From contig JAJKFJ010022284.1 in the NCBI GenBank assembly GCA_027382625.1, forward strand, positions 1 through 64,000: DNA of 64,000 nt. Direction: 5' to 3'. Every line of letters begins with the position of its first letter. Within the stretch, counting starts at the first letter, position 1. Origin of the DNA: Tetmemena sp. SeJ-2015 (taxonomy: Eukaryota; Ciliophora; Spirotrichea; Sporadotrichida; Oxytrichidae). The notes beneath the pieces are model-generated. The model did no database searches, was not told the DNA's origin, and saw only the letters and a program-made list of their open reading frames with translations. A program made the position numbers and the translations under genes. Positions 44,801 to 57,600 of the stretch are shown here, in pieces.

Positions 44801-47476
44801 TCCGTCAACCATTTCCTTTCCTGCTAGCCTAAGTATTACACATTTCTCAACATCAAAGATAGTCTCAATATTTTTTGCCATGTCATTCATCACTTTAGGT
44901 AAAGTGCTATTTGTTTCCAAAGATGCAATTAGCTTCAAGCATAGATTATATGACTTCTATAGTATAGATTCTCTCTCATTTATCGAATCTCCTCCTTCAC
45001 TTGCTTTTTACAAGTCTTTGAAACCGAAAGGCTATGACATTTGGCTCACTCTTCTACCTCCTGATTTCTATAAACTATGGAAGGTAACAATTTAATTTTT
45101 TATAAGATAGCCTTTCCTCTTTTTCTCTCTGGAGATTTGAGTAATGTTACATCTTCATTATCCTCACTTTATCTTTTCATATAAGAACCTTGAATATGTA
45201 AAATTGATTAAATTTTTTATCATCTCATATGTTGCTTAAGTAGCATATTTTTGCCTTCCATTCTTTGAGAAAGTGTGTCATTTAAAAGCCTCAGTTTCAT
45301 ATTCTATTCTTTGACCCTTAAATTAACCTCTGTTTGATCATTTAACTCCTGAATTAATCTTTCTATTTTTCTCCTGTGATAGTCACACTTCTTTTAAGTT
45401 TCATCCTTTTTAGATATATCTGTTCCTAGATTATTCATTCTTGATTTTCCTTTCTACTCTTTAATAAAAATAAATTCAACATTCCATTTTTCTTTGAAAA
45501 CTCTTGCTTGAAGCTGGTGCTGCTATCATTTAAATTATAAACTTTATACCTTATTTTTTTATCAAGATGGAGAATTTTATTAGCACTACTTATATTTAAA
45601 TCTTGCTCAGCTCCTTCCTGTGTGTGAGTGAAAAAAAGTTCAATCACGTATTTGATGTTCTCTAGATTTCGAACTAGATCTTTCTCTAGTTTGTAAATGC
45701 TTGTTCCAAGCTAGCTTTTGTAAGCTTGGAATTCCTCTTCCGACTAGAAATTCCCTTTAATGAAATTGGTATTGATATCATTAGTGAATAGCAAAAGTTC
45801 TTGCAGAAAATTGAATTAAATCAGCAACTCTTCCTCAATGTAAATTCAAATATTGTGAGTAGAAAAAATAATGTTTAGCTTCCTAGATCTTTAATACTTG
45901 ACTTTCTCTGAAAGCACCTTAACTTAAGTTTATTGAGGGAGCTCTGAAATTTTGTTGAAAAACTTATCTAGATCTCTCATCTCTACCAAGCTATCGATGT
46001 TAAAATCTCAATTAAGAAAAGACTTTAAATAATAGAGAGCTATCATAAACAATCGACTTGTTAGTTTAACTGTAGTGCTATCTTGAGGAAAGCATGTTGT
46101 TGAGTATTTATCTCTGAGAAAAGCCTTGACTCTTTTAATTCTCTACGCTTTGCTTACGTTTGAAAATGTTAGCAGATTACGCACCAGCTTCCTTCATAAA
46201 AGTGTAACTTTGTCCTAGCTCACTCTATGGGTGAGTAGTTTGAGTGGTGTTTTATTTTTAGCCACTAAAATTCTCCCCAGAAATGCGAGGCATTAGAGTA
46301 TTTTATCTGATGGAGTGAGTTTTCATGCTTAGAGGAGAGCTACTACTTTGGAAGTTATGAATTTAAAGGATATTTTAAGAGTCTTGAAAAGGACCTGAGC
46401 CAGAAATCTGCGCATGCAGATTGAAAGAGGGGATTTTTCCTGCCATTGAGTGAAGTGGGGACTGTCGAATAAGAGAATCTCTCTAAGAGGCTAGGAGGAA
46501 CTCAGATGAATCCGCCTTTGTGTTATCTTGAGATAAAACTGTCTAGGTATTATTCATGAGTAACTATTTTGATGATTTTTCATCTGTATTATTAGTCTAG
46601 GGTTGGAATCTTAGATGGGATTAGAATGGCTAATTTGGATTGGTGTTTTGGAATCTTAAAGTCAAATTTTTATGATGCTCTGGAGTTGAGGAACTGAAAT
46701 CAAATTTAGAGAAAGTATCAATCCATAAAATAAGATATTAAGATTATGGGTAAAATCCATATAAAAGAAATTAATAAATCAAGATTAAATTTCCTATTTT
46801 TTTATTTTCCTCTTCAAAAGTTTAATAGAGGTTTAAAGTTTTGCAAAGAGATATTTGGATTTATAATTATAATCATAAAAAATTATCGATAAGTATTTGA
46901 GTTAGATTAATGTCCTTTCAAGTAAGAGTTTGGTGATTTGATTTAGTTAAGACTTTTTAAGTGACTGTTTGCATTTGCCTTGTGGTTGATCGTATTATCT
47001 AAAGATGTCCTAATGAAGTTGTACTCATAGCTTTCGCTCATAAGTTGACCTACCTTTTACTTTGAATCGATATTGATATTCATCTTTTCTGCAGATAGAG
47101 TGCTATCATTTAGGTTCATGAGTTGCTATTACTGCTCTAGTCTTTCTAAAGATGAGTTTATAGATCTTTCAATAAAAATGAAATGCAGTGGGAGAGTTCC
47201 TCTTTTCTGGTACTTACAAGGCGAAAGAGTGATTAATTTAATTGGAAAAATACTTTTTTAATTGTATATACTTGAATTTAAATTTTAAATGATTTGATTT
47301 TCATCATTAAACTTCATGGCTTTGAAATAAGAGCCTCTCCTCTGCTTTCTTAAAAGTCCATTCATATCTGAGAGTTGCCTCCTGCGCTTGGAATTAATTA
47401 ATCCCTTGTGCGTTTTGGCCTCATCCACTTAATTTTTGACAAAATTGTGTGTGTTTTGTTAGTCTGCTATCTCCAT
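44789..47476 (-). CDS. GAF-domain protein, 5' block (inverted relative to its 3' block)
   Basis: The ATG at 47476 (MEIADQQNTHNFVKNQVDEA) opens a minus-strand frame with KRRRQLSDMNGLLRKQRRGS. Then come a Ser/Asn/Gln-rich region (SSTPEHHKNLTLRFQ, MPRISGENFSGQ) and helical parts (DFNIDSLVEMRDLDKFFNKI, EEELLIQFNFLQELL, DLVRNLENIKYVIELFF). It ends in the first half of a GAF domain: LETNSTLPKVMNDMAKNIET, then FDVEKCVILRLAGKEMVDG and REYR. There, at 44789-44800, a 12-bp pointer interrupts the domain; past it the frame becomes non-homologous and stops. The rest of the domain is on the other strand at 48464. IESs inside the block (for example about 45990-46030, 46760-46840) were not all resolved. GAF domains bind cyclic nucleotides or other small ligands. 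Confidence 0.75.
46758..46860. other. AT-rich insert, probable IES in the GAF gene
   Basis: This lies between two coding stretches of the minus-strand block (one ending near 46860, the next beginning near 46755). It is strongly AT-rich, with TGA in all frames and no intron-like ends. The pointer was not fixed. Confidence 0.45.
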
Positions 47477-47640
47477 TAAATAAACCCAATTAAAATTATT
47501 TGCTTTACTGACCCAAGTCAGTAAAGATTTTATTAGTCTCTCAATTAATTCAAAGCTGTTCTAACTGAATATTTTGCGCAAATTCTCCTTAATTTTTACC
47601 CACCCCTCTGATGTGGAATTAATTTCAGCTTTAGGAATCT

Positions 47641-48360
47641 ATGGATAAGCCGTAGTTGATGTTACCTAAGGGAATAAACCCAATGCAATCTACAGCCTCT
47701 AAAATGAAGAAGCAGGTTTCTTTGCCAAAGTTAAATCTGTCTTCCTAGCCTACTTTGCCTAGTAACTCCAACCTTACCAAAGATAAGCTACAATTATATA
47801 CCATGTATAGTAAATTTGAACTTACAAGGTATTCTGTCTCCAGGATCTCCTCTATCAAAGTAATCTATCCTTGATGACATTAAGCGACTTGAGTCGGAAA
47901 TTGAAAACGAGCAAAGGTCCTTCTACTCGCTAAAGCATCGACCAGGCATCGGCAGTGTTAATCCTAGCTCTGCTGGCACTGGTATAAGCGACTAACCGAG
48001 GAACAATAGTAGTGGCAAGAGCAACACAACTTAAAATCCTTCCTCATCAGCAGCCAATCTTAGTAACAAAATATCCCAAGAAAACTTAATCAAGCTCCAA
48101 TAAATGCAGCAGATCCAAAAGATTCCACCTCCTATAAATCAAAGACTCTAAGATGGAGCAAAGCCCAATACCAATACCAGTAATAATGTTAATGAAAAGT
48201 ATCAGTAAACGTTTGGTCCTGGCAAAAATACTGAAAGTAACCGTGGAATTAACTCATTAACCTCAAATATCTAAAAATTAGCGCCGACTGTGCAAGGTTC
48301 TGCGCAGGGAGGAGTTTATCTGTAATAAAATTTTATAAATATGATGCAGTATTAGTGAGA
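47641..48360 (+). CDS. small Ser/Asn/Gln-rich protein lying between the two GAF-gene blocks
   Basis: The ATG at 47641 (MDKPQLMLPKGINPMQSTAS) opens a frame with KKQVSLPKLNLSSQPTLPS. After an insert bounded by TGT (about 47809 to 47838) it continues SPGSPLSKQSILDDIKRLES, GIGSVNPSSAGTGISDQ and SSAANLSNKISQENL, ending MMQYQ at a TGA near 48358. It has one short helix and otherwise disordered composition. It is divergent from the GAF gene start (47476, minus). It may be a separate small gene or a 5' MDS of the GAF gene; no pointer linking it to either GAF block was found. Confidence 0.5.
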
Positions 48361-48463
48361 AAGCAACTATTTATTTTTGTAATCGAGTTCACGATTAAAG
48401 AAGCTTAATTTTATACTTGTAAAAATTAATTATGGGAAGGCATATTATTTTTAAGTTTTGAAT

Positions 48464-48475
48464 AGAGAGTATAGA
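48464..48475 (+). repeat. scrambling pointer AGAGAGTATAGA (direct copy)
   Basis: Partner of 44789-44800. Joining them gives KEMVDGREYRIPHDECFMEE, an unbroken GAF domain. The flanking bases differ on both sides of the repeat in the two copies. Confidence 0.85.
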
Positions 48476-50018
48476 ATTCCACATGATGAGTGTTTTATGG
48501 AGGAAATTAGAGATGAGATGAGGCCCATAATTGTGAACGATATCAGTAAAGATAAAAATCTCCAAAAGGAAATCCATAAATATTTCAAGCAAAAGATAAT
48601 CAATCTTATGTTCATACCCATATTGACTTAGAAGTAAGGAGACAATTTATCATAATACTTATTAGGAAAAATGCAGTTCTCGGAGTGATATGTATGTTCA
48701 ACCGCAGAGTCAACAGTGATATAGCTGCTTAGGAAAGCTTTAAAGAGGGAAAGTAAATGAGCTCATTCAATGTCAATAATACCAAAGATACTTAAAATTA
48801 GACTGATACCATAAACTTTTCTCTTCTGGACTGCCCTGTAGTCTCTCCTCTATTTTAAAAAATGATGACTCATATATTCGATCATGTAAGATTATTTCTA
48901 TGCTTATATTCGTTTCATAGTTCAAAGTAGTTGATCAAATGCAAAAAGATTCTCTAGAGGAGTAGAGAATTTTAAGTTTAGTGGATACAGTACTAACTTA
49001 TCCTAACATGAGGCGTTTTATTGAGGAAGTGGAGTCTTAATTTGCTGCTTTATTCGAAGTTGAGAGAGCGAACCTGATTTTAGTTGATAGATTCAAAAGA
49101 GACTTATTCAGGTACGAATATGATGAGCAGAGCAAATAGGATGTCCTAAAAAGTTTTCATATTGAAAAAGGGCTTGCTGGATATGTAACTCTTAGTGGCC
49201 ATACTCTATTCATTCAAAATATTGAAGAAGACACAAGATACTTCGCTGAAGTAGATGACCCTAAGGGTTTATATTGTAAATAGTTAAGTGACTAACTCAT
49301 TATAGTGAAAAATGCTAAGCAGGTCATAAGTGTTCCAGTTTACTGTTCATCAGACAAATTTGAAGTTGGATCAGAATCATTAGCCAATCTTCCCCGAGGA
49401 ATAATCTAAATCATTAACAAAACAGATCCTAATGGCTTCACCCCTAGAGTAAGCCCTTATTTTTGCATTATTTATTGTTATTAGGATGTTGAGAAATTGG
49501 AATACTTAAGTTCAATCTTAGGACGATGCCATGACTGTGTTCTCAAAGTCGAGCAGCTCTATTCACTCAGAAGTGTATCAGAAAATCTAGATGACATTAC
49601 AAAAAAGATACAAGGAAACTCCTTCATTTTGTTTAATCTATGTAAACATTGATTCTAGCTAATTGCAGTTTGGAGTAATGAAGAAGCAATTTACAAACTT
49701 TTTCCAAACTATAGCAGACAGGACTAAGAATAATGCTCCTCTAAGACCTTTTATTTTTAGAGTTGAAATAATGCAGCATATCTAGCTAGCTCAGAAGTAC
49801 TTTTCAATAGTACTTAAGCCTCGAGCAAGCCCTAATTGCAGCATGGGCTTTCTATTAACACTCAGCAGATGAATGCTCCGTAGTCACCATAGCAAGATTC
49901 AAGTCACACTGGAAGATCTCACCCCTTCAACTTTTAAAACAGTAGAAAGGCTTTGCCTTCTAATAAGCAAGTTTCAACTACTCCCAGCTAGATAGCTAAA
50001 AGCATCGACCATTTCTGA
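48464..50018 (+). CDS. GAF-domain protein, 3' block
   Basis: Starting at pointer AGAGAGTATAGA (48464-48475), the block completes the first GAF domain: IPHDECFMEEIRDEM, IVNDISKDKNLQKEI, FIPIL and then VLGVICMFNRRVNS. A second GAF domain follows (PNMRRFIEEVESQFAALFEV, HIEKGLAGYVTLSGHTLFIQ, NIEEDTRYFAEVDDPKG, GIIQIINKTDPNGF). The C terminus is Ser/Gln-rich and TGA is at 50016-50018. Introns or IESs lie near 48655-48680, 48890-48925, 49450-49490 and 49625-49760. Tandem GAF modules without a visible catalytic domain suggest a ligand-sensing regulator. Confidence 0.8.
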
Positions 50019-50320
50019 GGCATCTTATAAAGGCCTCAAGACCTAAGTAGTATTAATTTGTGTGAAGTCTTTAATTATGAATATCTTAAGTGATTAGTAG
50101 TATTGAGTTAATATCCATGAGTTTAGGAGACGGTGCATAAATAATAGAGCATCTTATATAATAATATAAAAATATAAGACTTGGAAAAGGAGAAAGATAG
50201 CGACTGACTGAGTACACAAAAAACAGAGAGAGGAATATACTTGCTAATTTCTTATGGAAATTAAGTGTTGCAGGTTTGTAGCGCGGCTCGTGCGAGGACG
50301 GAGACTGCGATCCCACTCGC
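50019..50320. other. intergenic spacer between convergent genes
   Basis: This lies between the stop of the GAF gene (plus) and the stop of RPL23 (minus), so it holds two 3' ends. The part up to 50260 is AT-rich; 50277-50320 is unusually GC-rich for the window. No gene was seen. Confidence 0.5.
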
Positions 50321-50828
<508 letters not shown>

Positions 50829-51070
50829 CTTAGATTTTCTTATTTAATAATAAAATGCTAATTAATTTATAAACTTATTACTTCCATCACTCTCTCCACT
50901 CACCCCTATTTTCTAATCATTGCTTCATGTAAAATCGAATGTAATCAATTTATGAGATTATGAAACGAAATTTATACTTAAGGGAATAGATAATTCGAAA
51001 TATATTAGCTGAAGCACAGAATAATAGCAAGCAGTGAGAAGGGTTGATTAAAATTGAATTTAAAATAAAT

Positions 51071-54000
51071 ATGAATATAACACTGCCAGGATCCAGTAAT
51101 TCAAGACTCAGACTTTATGGAGTCTCTCCTTCCTCCACCACTAATGAGGCGTATGCGAGAGCAGGCTCATCAGGCGGTTATCAACCGGCGAGTCGCTTCG
51201 CATAGAGCATCGAAGAAATAAACTAATCAAGAATAATTTAATCTTAAAATCATACGTGTTAAGGTTTATACAGAAGAACTAATAAGAATCTGAACTCTGG
51301 TATACCAAAGCCTAGTGGTGTCACTCAAATTCAGATAGGAGCTGTTGCATAAGGGCCAACTGACTTCTATCCTAGCTCGAATATTACTTCTTCAAAACGA
51401 TATGAGGGAGACACTAGTGCAGCTTACTTGGGAGCCGGAGGCGGTAACTATATTTAGCCATCTATCACCTCACAAGCAAGCAGGTCAGCAGCTATGGCCT
51501 TTTATCCGAACAATCAGCACTAGACCTCTTAACTGTATAGGCCTGGCTTAAGCAACGGATTTCAGAACAATAGTAACACTAGTGCCATGTTAGCGCAACC
51601 TTCTTATGCACCCTCTCATGGTCATGATACTATTGAACCTGTCCTCTATTTTATAATCTTAATGTCCAAGAGTAGTTTGACTTTGGATCCATCGGAGAAG
51701 ATATAGAAGCTCACTATGTGCAAGCAAATCATCTTTAGCCAAGAGGCAGATCTCAAAACTCTAGGTTGAACGGATTTGGTGCCCCTCCCGGGGGCTTACT
51801 GCGGACTATTGACGATAATTTGTAGCAACATAGAGATGTTCTAAAAAACTAGCGATCAGTTTTCGACTATGAACTAGAAGAGCGACAGCGCATTTTTGAA
51901 GACGAGATTATCAAGCGCATCAAAATAATCTAGAGCTTTATAAAAACCCTCGACTCCAAATTCTTTAAGTAATTATGAGTAGTAGCATCTCTTTTATTCA
52001 CTAAGTTCAGAGAAAGACAATTAAAGAGAAAATTGACAGTAACTTACAGGAGAGAACTAACCAGCCGAGCTCAATAAGTCGGCATCAAGGCTCTGCAAAT
52101 CCTGGAGATGTGAAAGAGCTTGTGAAATGGGAACTTGAAGCCATCGAGAGAAAAACTGAGGATAGGTTTCAAAAGCTAGAAAGTTTGCTCAAATTGAACA
52201 AGAAGAAAAGCTTAAATGAAATATTGTATTTTCATATTCATAAGCGAAGATGATCTAACAACCTTCAAAGTTGAGGCACTAGGCGAATTTGAAAATTTGA
52301 AAGGATAGTTTGAAGAGTTTGGGGACTCTATTTATGAACGCATCACTTAGGATTTACTTGGCTAGATCAGTTCTCAATTAGAAGCCTCATCTTTGTAACT
52401 TAATAAGCAAATCAAGGATGACTGCAACTCAATTACAATTTTAAACTCAAATTTCTAACTTATGCATATTCTTTGTTTATAAATGTTGATGCAAGGCACA
52501 TCCCAATTAGAAAAGAAGATTATGAACTTGGAGGGATAATTTGAAGATGTGAGGGTTACTCAGGAGCAATCGCTTGAAGAGTTAAGTAAATACCAAGATA
52601 ATTTAGAGCGCTTAATGGAAAAGAACCACCAGCAACTTGATGATCAAATTATCTAACTAAGGTCTGAACTAGAAAATTAAAAGACCCAAGCCAAAAAAGA
52701 TATTAAAAAGGATAATTATCAGTATTAAACGATATGTATTGTTATATTAAAAGGAATTGCAAGATTGCTAATTTGTGAAGGATGAATCACTTCAAGAGCA
52801 ACTTGATCAAATTAGAGAATAAATAAACTATGTGTAGAGTAAAAACAATGACACAAGCAATATTTTACAGTCTAACATGGTGGACCCAGGAGAGCTATTT
52901 GAATTGGATAGAAAACTTTCGTAAAGAACATTTTTTAAACCTTTTCTTACTTCTCTTTCTTTGTAAGAATTCAAGATTTGGATGTGAAACTCAGAAACTT
53001 GGAAGATAAGGAAAGTACTGTAAAGCAGCATCAAATTGAAAACTTGGAGCAGGATTTCTCAAGTAGAATGCAGACTATCTAGCAGAAATTAGAAAACTTG
53101 CAAAATATGACACTTGACTACAAGAATGGGAGCAGAACGGAACTCTCAACTCTTCATGATCAACTTGAAGATAAGATTGAGAGCCTTGAGAAGAAATTGA
53201 AGGCAATCGAAAGCTAGCCGAGACATTTAAGTTAAAATAAAGTAGTCATTCTCATTAATGTTAATATGAAAGTGAAATCTCAGGAGGGTATGCCGACGCA
53301 AACACAGTAGTTTCTTAACCTTAGGTATTCTCAATGAATAAGAACAAAGCCTAGAAAGTAGGCTCGGGTCTCCCTCCCTCAACTGTAACGCACAGTATGG
53401 CTGAACCTGCTGCTTTAGGCAAGGTTTAAGCGAAGCTGCAAAACCCTTTCGATACCCACATCGATGAAAAGTTTCCTTAGTTTTAATTAAATGAAGTATA
53501 AGAGATTCAGCAACTCGAAAGTTTTGATTCTTAGAAAAATAATTGGGCTAAACAAAATCACCAGCAAGAGAAAGCATTACCTCCTCCATTCATATAAAAA
53601 GATAAATTATTTGTGTCCATAGAGTTATAATGCGTAACCATTTAAGAGTTAAGATATTTGGGCTAATGATGGATTTGAGGAAGTTCAGCCCATCGAATCT
53701 ATCCCTAATCATACTTTATATTTATTTATATCAACATAGTGAGGAAAGTAGAGACTACATTCAAAGCTTCAAGCCTCCTCCAGTTGTCAAAGCCCTAAAC
53801 TTGCCAGTCAAGGAAGACAACATATAAGTATAGGAGAATCTAAATAAATAGTCGTCTCAATTGCAGCAGAAGAAGTCTTCTGCCTTTAATTATGGAGGAG
53901 AGCCCAGCAGTGGAGATGAAGAAGACAAAGAAGATAGTTTTGATTCTGGTGGCTACTATGATATTGAAAACTCAAAGAAATCACTCCCACCAATTACCAA

Positions 54001-54349
54001 ACAGCCTCCACCTCAAGTTGTTCCTCCTAATTAAAAGCCGCCTGTTAAATATGAGTTCTCTAATCAATTTTTATGACGAAGCTTTCGACATATTTTCATA
54101 ATATACTTTTACTTTTTTATAAAAGCTTTCGATTTTGATGATGAGGAAGAGATCGAAGAATCAAAAATAGATGGGGATGAATCGCAGCTTCAGCAATCGC
54201 AAACTTTCAAATAATCTCAAGAGTTTGTGAGGTGGCAAAAGCACGAAACAAAAGCACAGAACTCTGAGAGAATTGTCGAAGCCTTTATTGATTATCAAGT
54301 TGAGCTAATGATGCTATATATTTCTAATTATGGATTTATTCTTAACTGA
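51071..54349 (+). CDS. large coiled-coil protein A (paralogue of the next gene)
   Basis: The ATG at 51071 (MNITLPGSSNSRLRLYGVSP) opens a Ser/Gly/Gln-rich N-terminal region. At about 51868-51960 is a conserved-looking helix (ELEERQRIFEDEIIKRIKII then QSFIKTLDS). A long coiled coil follows (LVKWELEAIERKTEDRFQKL, FEDVRVTQEQSLEELSKYQD, LDQIREQINYVQ, LDVKLRNLEDKESTVKQHQI, LEDKIESLEKKLKAIES). The C-terminal part has FDTHIDEKFPQFQLNEVQ and an acidic stretch (FDFDDEEEIEESKIDGDES) before TGA at 54347-54349. AT-rich breaks near 51975, 52230, 52455, 52735, 52925, 53225, 53590 and 54090 mark IESs or introns; pointers were not fixed. A structural role in the cortical or ciliary cytoskeleton is possible but not shown. 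Confidence 0.65.
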
Positions 54350-54654
54350 TGAGAGAATACTAGAGATAACACAAAGGAACTAGAGCCGATGATATGATTG
54401 AAGAATGCTACTTTACTTATTTATGATTGCCACTACTTCAGCTACACAAACCAATTTTTATAGCTCACTTTCAAGCTTTTTAATGTTATTTTACCACTGC
54501 ACATCCAGTTTGAGTAGCATAATAGGGAGGATTAAATTCAAATCGGGAGAAGATTTTATAAATTTGAAATTTTATCTATAATAGATCTCAACAAACAATA
54601 AATCCTTTTTAAACTCCCAAGCATATTATATCAATCACTTGTGTTTGAAACGAA
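54350..54654. other. intergenic stretch between the two coiled-coil genes
   Basis: About 300 bp of AT-rich sequence with frequent TGA in all frames. It must contain the 3' end of gene A and the leader of gene B. No telomere-addition signal can be identified by eye. Confidence 0.45.
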
Positions 54655-57600
54655 ATGAGCAACCTTTTTGGAGGAGATAGACTAATGTCTAAGAATAACC
54701 CAGTGGGAGCACCTAAATGGTCTTAGGGCATCTCAGATTTGGCAAGAAAGACTCATCAATAGAAGTTCAGTTTAAATTCTATGGCTAATATGAGCAACGA
54801 AGGAGCTCAGTATTCAAACAACAATCGCTTGATGCAGAGACTCACAAACATCCATCACTAGTCACAAGATAACGCAATTGGTGGAAGTTCAAGTGCAATA
54901 GGTTGAAGATGGCTCAAACAGCAACATCTGGAGCACTTATAAGAGATCCTAATCGGAGGATGGCCCTTGATGATGCAACTAATGCAGGTTCAAAAGTCTA
55001 TAATATGCACTAGCAAACCTCATTTCCTTAGTCCTCGGGGGTTAATAACATTTTAAATTCAAATCGATCAGACTAAAACCCTTCCTTTTTACCTACCTCA
55101 GGCAACCCTCATTAAAATTATGGTTTCTATATCACCATATCATTCTGGCTCTAATACAGCAAAAGCAATAGGCCAGTTCAGATTTAATCTCACTCTCAAT
55201 AGGAATAAACACCAACCTAACTAGAAATCTCAAGAGCACACTGCAACGAGCGGAATCACCAACTTCTATCCATCCTAAAATCCTCTACAATAGAGACATT
55301 TCGAGGAAAATGGAGTATTATAGTTTAAGCATAAGACAATTTTTAATTTGAGCCTAGTAGCACTAAACTATAGATGGGGTGCCTATGAACGAAGACAATG
55401 AGGCAAACTTTATGTTTTAGAATGAGAGATAGTAAACTCTCTAGCCGAGAGGGAAGAGCGCACTTGGTCAAAAGTTGTAAAGTAAGTTCATGCTGGTGGA
55501 TGTAAATACTTCTTCGGTTGGTGAATAATAAGAGTTTAACAAATAGCAATTAGGGGCTGCAGCAGGGGCACTCAACTAGTATGTTGGAGGGCAGTTGAAT
55601 TCAAATTAGTACCCTATCTCAGCAGAGGAAGAGTTACAGTAGCAGTTGGAGCAAGCATTAGACTTAGAAAACGATGAGGACTTTGAGAACATTATACCTT
55701 AGAAGTATTAAAATTTGAAAAACAATCAGCGCCAGAGTCATTAGAATTATACTATAGTATATGAGATTTGATTTATCATCACTCTTAAAATGCTAGATTG
55801 GGACCAGGATTCTAATAAAATGCACAACTCAAGAACATGGCAGCCTTTTTCGATTAAAAAACAGGGTTGAATCACAACAAAACAAATGAAACTAACATAG
55901 AGCTGATGGAGGAAAGACAGAGAATATTTGAGGAAGAGATTATAAAGAGAGTAAAGGAGATTCAGAAGTATGCAAAGACTCTTCATCTCTCAATTAAGAA
56001 GATTCAAACAGCCAATGCTATATTTATAATCAGCCTTTGAATAGTTATTTTTAATGTGAAGCGTGCCGAAGAGACTAAGGAATTCAAAGACTCGATCTAT
56101 AAACTCAAAGAGGATTAGACTAAGCTAGAAAATTCAAACAGGCCACCTCCAATTACAGAACAAGTAGTGCTCGATCTTCTGCAGCATAAAATAGTAGAGC
56201 AAGAAGAAAAGTTTTACCAAGATATCTAGTCTTTGGAGAGCAGACTAGCAAAATAGACTGAGCAGTCTATCAATAGACAAGCAAAGTAAACATAGTATGA
56301 GGTGTAAACTTAACTGGAAAATATGAAAGAAGAGCTCATCTCTTCTCTCACTCTCGACATTACAACTAAGCTCAGATAGGAATTCCAAAAATAGATTCAA
56401 GAAAAGGTGAAAGAGCAGTCCAAATATAATGAGAAAGCAATTTAAGATTCAAATGATAAGATTAGCTCTGTTTCATTCGAAGTAGAGGATCTGAAATCTA
56501 ATTCGACCGCTTAAAATAAAGAAGCTCACATGAAAATAGACAAAGCACTTAAGTCTCTTCAAACACTCAGAGAAGAAATGAGCGAAGAGAGTTAAAGAGT
56601 GAATGAACTCATTGCAGAGTAAGCAGAGCAAATGAGGAGAAAAGTTCTCAAGGAAATTAAAAGTGAATATGACTTCAAACAATACGCTTCTCAGACTGAT
56701 TTGAATGATGCCATACAATAACTTAATTCAAGAATAGCTCTAATGAACGATAACTTGTAATCAAGGTCTCAAGTTGTAATGCCTTCTATATTTTTAATTT
56801 CAACCAATGATAACTACGATAATTTAAGTTTTGAGTTAAGCAAGTTGACTTAAAAGCAAAAGATCTTAGATTAAAACGTTTAGCAAATTGTTCCTTAGGT
56901 TTAGTAATTGGAGATTCAACAAAATGAGGAAAGAAACACTTTCACATAGATTCAGCATCAACTCACTCTTCTTAAGACACAGAGACTTGATTTACTAGAT
57001 GAGAAATTTGTCAACTTATCTTCGCTAATAGATTAAACACAAATTGATTAGCAAGAGCAAACTCAACTATCAAACAAATCAAGCAAGATGTTAGCCTTAT
57101 TAAATAGGGCCAATTAGCAATCAGTGATTTTTATAATTTCCTTTTATACTGCAATCAGAGAAGCAAATTAAGTTTATATAAGAGAATTAAGGTTAAACTC
57201 CAACTCCTTCAGGTTAAAATGAGTAAGAAATTGAGTAGATCGCGACTGATTTGAAGTAATTTGTGAATGATCAAATATCGTTTATAAGGCAAGATATGCA
57301 ACTTGAAACAAATTCTAACAAGAAAGAACATTCATCTCTGGAGAATCAAATTTAAGAGCTGAAGAGCTAACTAACTGGATAACTGACTTAAATTAAGCAC
57401 CAGTTTGAACAAGCTTAGAACGAGATTAGAGAAGAATCTTCTCAGTAGATAGGTGAAAATGCATACTCTATATAGTAGCTTGATTAAAAGCAAGATGAAT
57501 AGGCTTAAAGACTTGAAGAAATCGCTCTTTAGATTATATAAGCAGAGAAGAAGACAAGGGACCTAGATAATTAGCTGCATAACATCAGCTAGACAAGAGA

